Source of the DNA: Akkermansiaceae bacterium UBA2381
GTDB lineage: Bacteria; Verrucomicrobiota; Verrucomicrobiia; Verrucomicrobiales; DEV007
NCBI GenBank assembly: GCA_002344215.1
Contig: DDSV01000013.1
Location: 23,325-87,324, forward strand
Length of the DNA: 64,000 nt
Reading direction: 5' to 3'
The notes beneath the pieces were generated by a model. The model saw only the letters and a list, made by a program, of their open reading frames with translations, had not been told where the DNA came from and did no database searches. Below are positions 63,255-64,000 of the stretch, piece by piece (position 1 is the first letter of the stretch; every line of letters begins with the position of its first letter). A program made the position numbers and the translations under genes.

Positions 63255-63623
63255 TCACTCTTGAACCTGAGTCCCGTTTTTTTGATTCGAGTTTCGAAAT
63301 GCATTGAAAATTATCAAAGCGAGTTCCTTCACGGTCCCGTCCCTATTGTTCAGATCAGCGAGGCGCCGAAGGTCTTCGGATCCAATAGAAAAATTATCTA
63401 ATTCAATAAAGGTCGCGAGATCAAGAAGATTCAAAGAGTCAAGATGATGAACTCCCAGATCCGACTCGACTCTTAGGGAAGGCAAAATGAATTCGGGTGC
63501 TATGTTAAGCGGGGAAAGATCGGAGAGGGCAGTTCTGAGGAGACGAACCAGTTCCAGAGCTTCGCTTGACGGAGGCTCATCGATCCGGTTCAGGAACTGA
63601 GTTTCTGTAATCGCCTCGGGCAT
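63255..63623 (-). CDS. Acyl-carrier-protein-like protein
   Basis: A 122-residue acidic protein. Residues about 48-105 (LPSLRVESDLGVHHLDSLNLLDLATFIELDNFSIGSEDLRRLADLNNRDGTVKELALIIFNAF) follow the ACP helix pattern, with DSL in LDSLNLL offering the 4'-phosphopantetheine serine, acidic residues of helix II and the end helix VKELALIIF. No condensing or transfer enzymes for it lie in the window. Alternative: an unrelated helical protein with a chance DSL motif. Confidence 0.55.
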   Translation of the reverse strand: MPEAITETQFLNRIDEPPSSEALELVRLLRTALSDLSPLNIAPEFILPSLRVESDLGVHHLDSLNLLDLATFIELDNFSIGSEDLRRLADLNNRDGTVKELALIIFNAFRNSNQKNGTQVQE

Positions 63624-63708
63624 TTTTTAGACCGAACGTCAAGGCGACTCACGGCGGAACGCCGTTGAGTCCGCTGTCGTGTTCGCTGCCTGTTTTTGGT
63701 TCATTCGC

Positions 63709-63927
63709 CTAGAATCGCTTCGACCAATCTGGAAGTCCCAATTCGGCCTTGAGCTTCTCAAATTCGGTTTCAGTAAATGGACCAAGCACAATCTCTTCGG
63801 CGTTTTTGTGTTCATGGTCCTGCGCCTTCGGGAGGTAATAGAACTGACTCCTAGTCTTGTCTCCGTTCGGGTGCTGGGCCGCTACGATCCACATGTCGTC
63901 TTCCCCGACCGCATAAACCTGTGGCAT
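63709..63927 (-). CDS. Small hypothetical protein at the window edge
   Basis: A 72-residue protein: PQVYAVGEDDMWIVAAQHPNGDKTRSQFYYLPK, then acidic/basic AQDHEHKNAEEIVLGPFTETEFEKLKAELGLP. Looks like a compact alpha/beta protein; no function assigned. ATG at 63927 used; a TTG at 63969 is open but the frame closes within the window. Confidence 0.5.
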   Translation of the reverse strand: MPQVYAVGEDDMWIVAAQHPNGDKTRSQFYYLPKAQDHEHKNAEEIVLGPFTETEFEKLKAELGLPDWSKRF

Positions 63928-64000
63928 CACCCGCCCAATCGCAACCCCGTTTCCAAGGGCAAGTCCCAAAGTGAGGTCCCTTGTCCCGAATCACCCGCCT

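Noticed and set aside
60057..64000. Search for a repeat of the tRNA-Thr 3' end as an attachment site
   Set aside because: No second copy of the T-arm/acceptor sequence seen before the window ends, so no att site is claimed.

Overview
The window looks like a chromosome segment from a peptidoglycan-containing Gram-negative bacterium of the PVC group, most likely Verrucomicrobiota. This is inferred from gene content only: a complete MreBCD/PBP2/MurJ wall set, an SDS22-type leucine-rich-repeat lipoprotein, a pseudopilin with a C-terminal H-X9-DG-like tail, an SHD1-like secreted protease-like protein, a large secreted glucose-dehydrogenase-like/cytochrome c fusion, and YdjY and squalene-cyclase-like secreted proteins. 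No rRNA or taxonomic marker was available to confirm it.

Layout. 0.4-3.8 kb: Mn-type superoxide dismutase, a secreted SH3/BamE-like protein and RNase G. 3.8-8.5 kb: the elongasome operon mreB-mreC-mreD-mrdA on the minus strand, leading into rng. 8.8-12.1 kb: a YkgJ-type cysteine-cluster protein, HU (with a clear terminator), a gamma-carbonic-anhydrase-like protein, a bifunctional-nuclease-domain protein and chrA. 12.2-15.9 kb: an ArsR-type regulator with a C-terminal Cys-Cys pair, translationally coupled to a pstS-pstC-pstA-pstB phosphate importer without phoU. 15.9-17.9 kb: a DUF1015 protein and a HAD phosphatase.

18.0-23.7 kb is the most unusual region: a compact module of a membrane-anchored sulfotransferase, a cytochrome P450, two LpxL-type acyltransferase homologues (both lacking the usual acidic residue of HX4D/E) and an LpxB-like glycosyltransferase. 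It is bounded by about 200-bp imperfect direct repeats. The left copy is the start of the intact HAD gene and the right copy is a decayed duplicate of the same sequence, which suggests the module was inserted between the HAD gene and the LRR gene. By composition it should make or modify a sulfated, oxidised, acylated glycolipid; that product is inference.

24-29.5 kb: LRR lipoprotein, MurJ, a small membrane protein, a pseudopilin and an ABC-2 exporter pair, mostly overlapping. 29.5-39.4 kb: glgX, xseB-dxs, a secreted esterase, the large c-type cytochrome protein and a papain-like secreted protein. 39.5-51.9 kb: an eleven-gene complex I operon in the order nuoD-E-F-G-H-I-J-K-L-M-N on the minus strand; nuoA, B and C are not present. 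A perfect 26-bp palindrome about 80 bp upstream of nuoD contains TTGTGAAATATTTCACAA, a match to the Rex (NADH/NAD+ sensor) operator. 52-59.9 kb: small envelope proteins, eno-ftsB, a secreted esterase, a terpenoid-cyclase-like/YdjY pair and a type II NADH dehydrogenase, so both NADH dehydrogenase types lie within 20 kb.

60 kb to the end: tRNA-Thr(UGU) followed by a scrappy accessory stretch holding a GIY-YIG-like gene that runs into an IS3-family transposase remnant, an IS30-like remnant, a sigma-like DNA-binding protein with its own terminator, an acyl-carrier-protein-like ORF and small orphans. It resembles a degraded island next to a tRNA gene.
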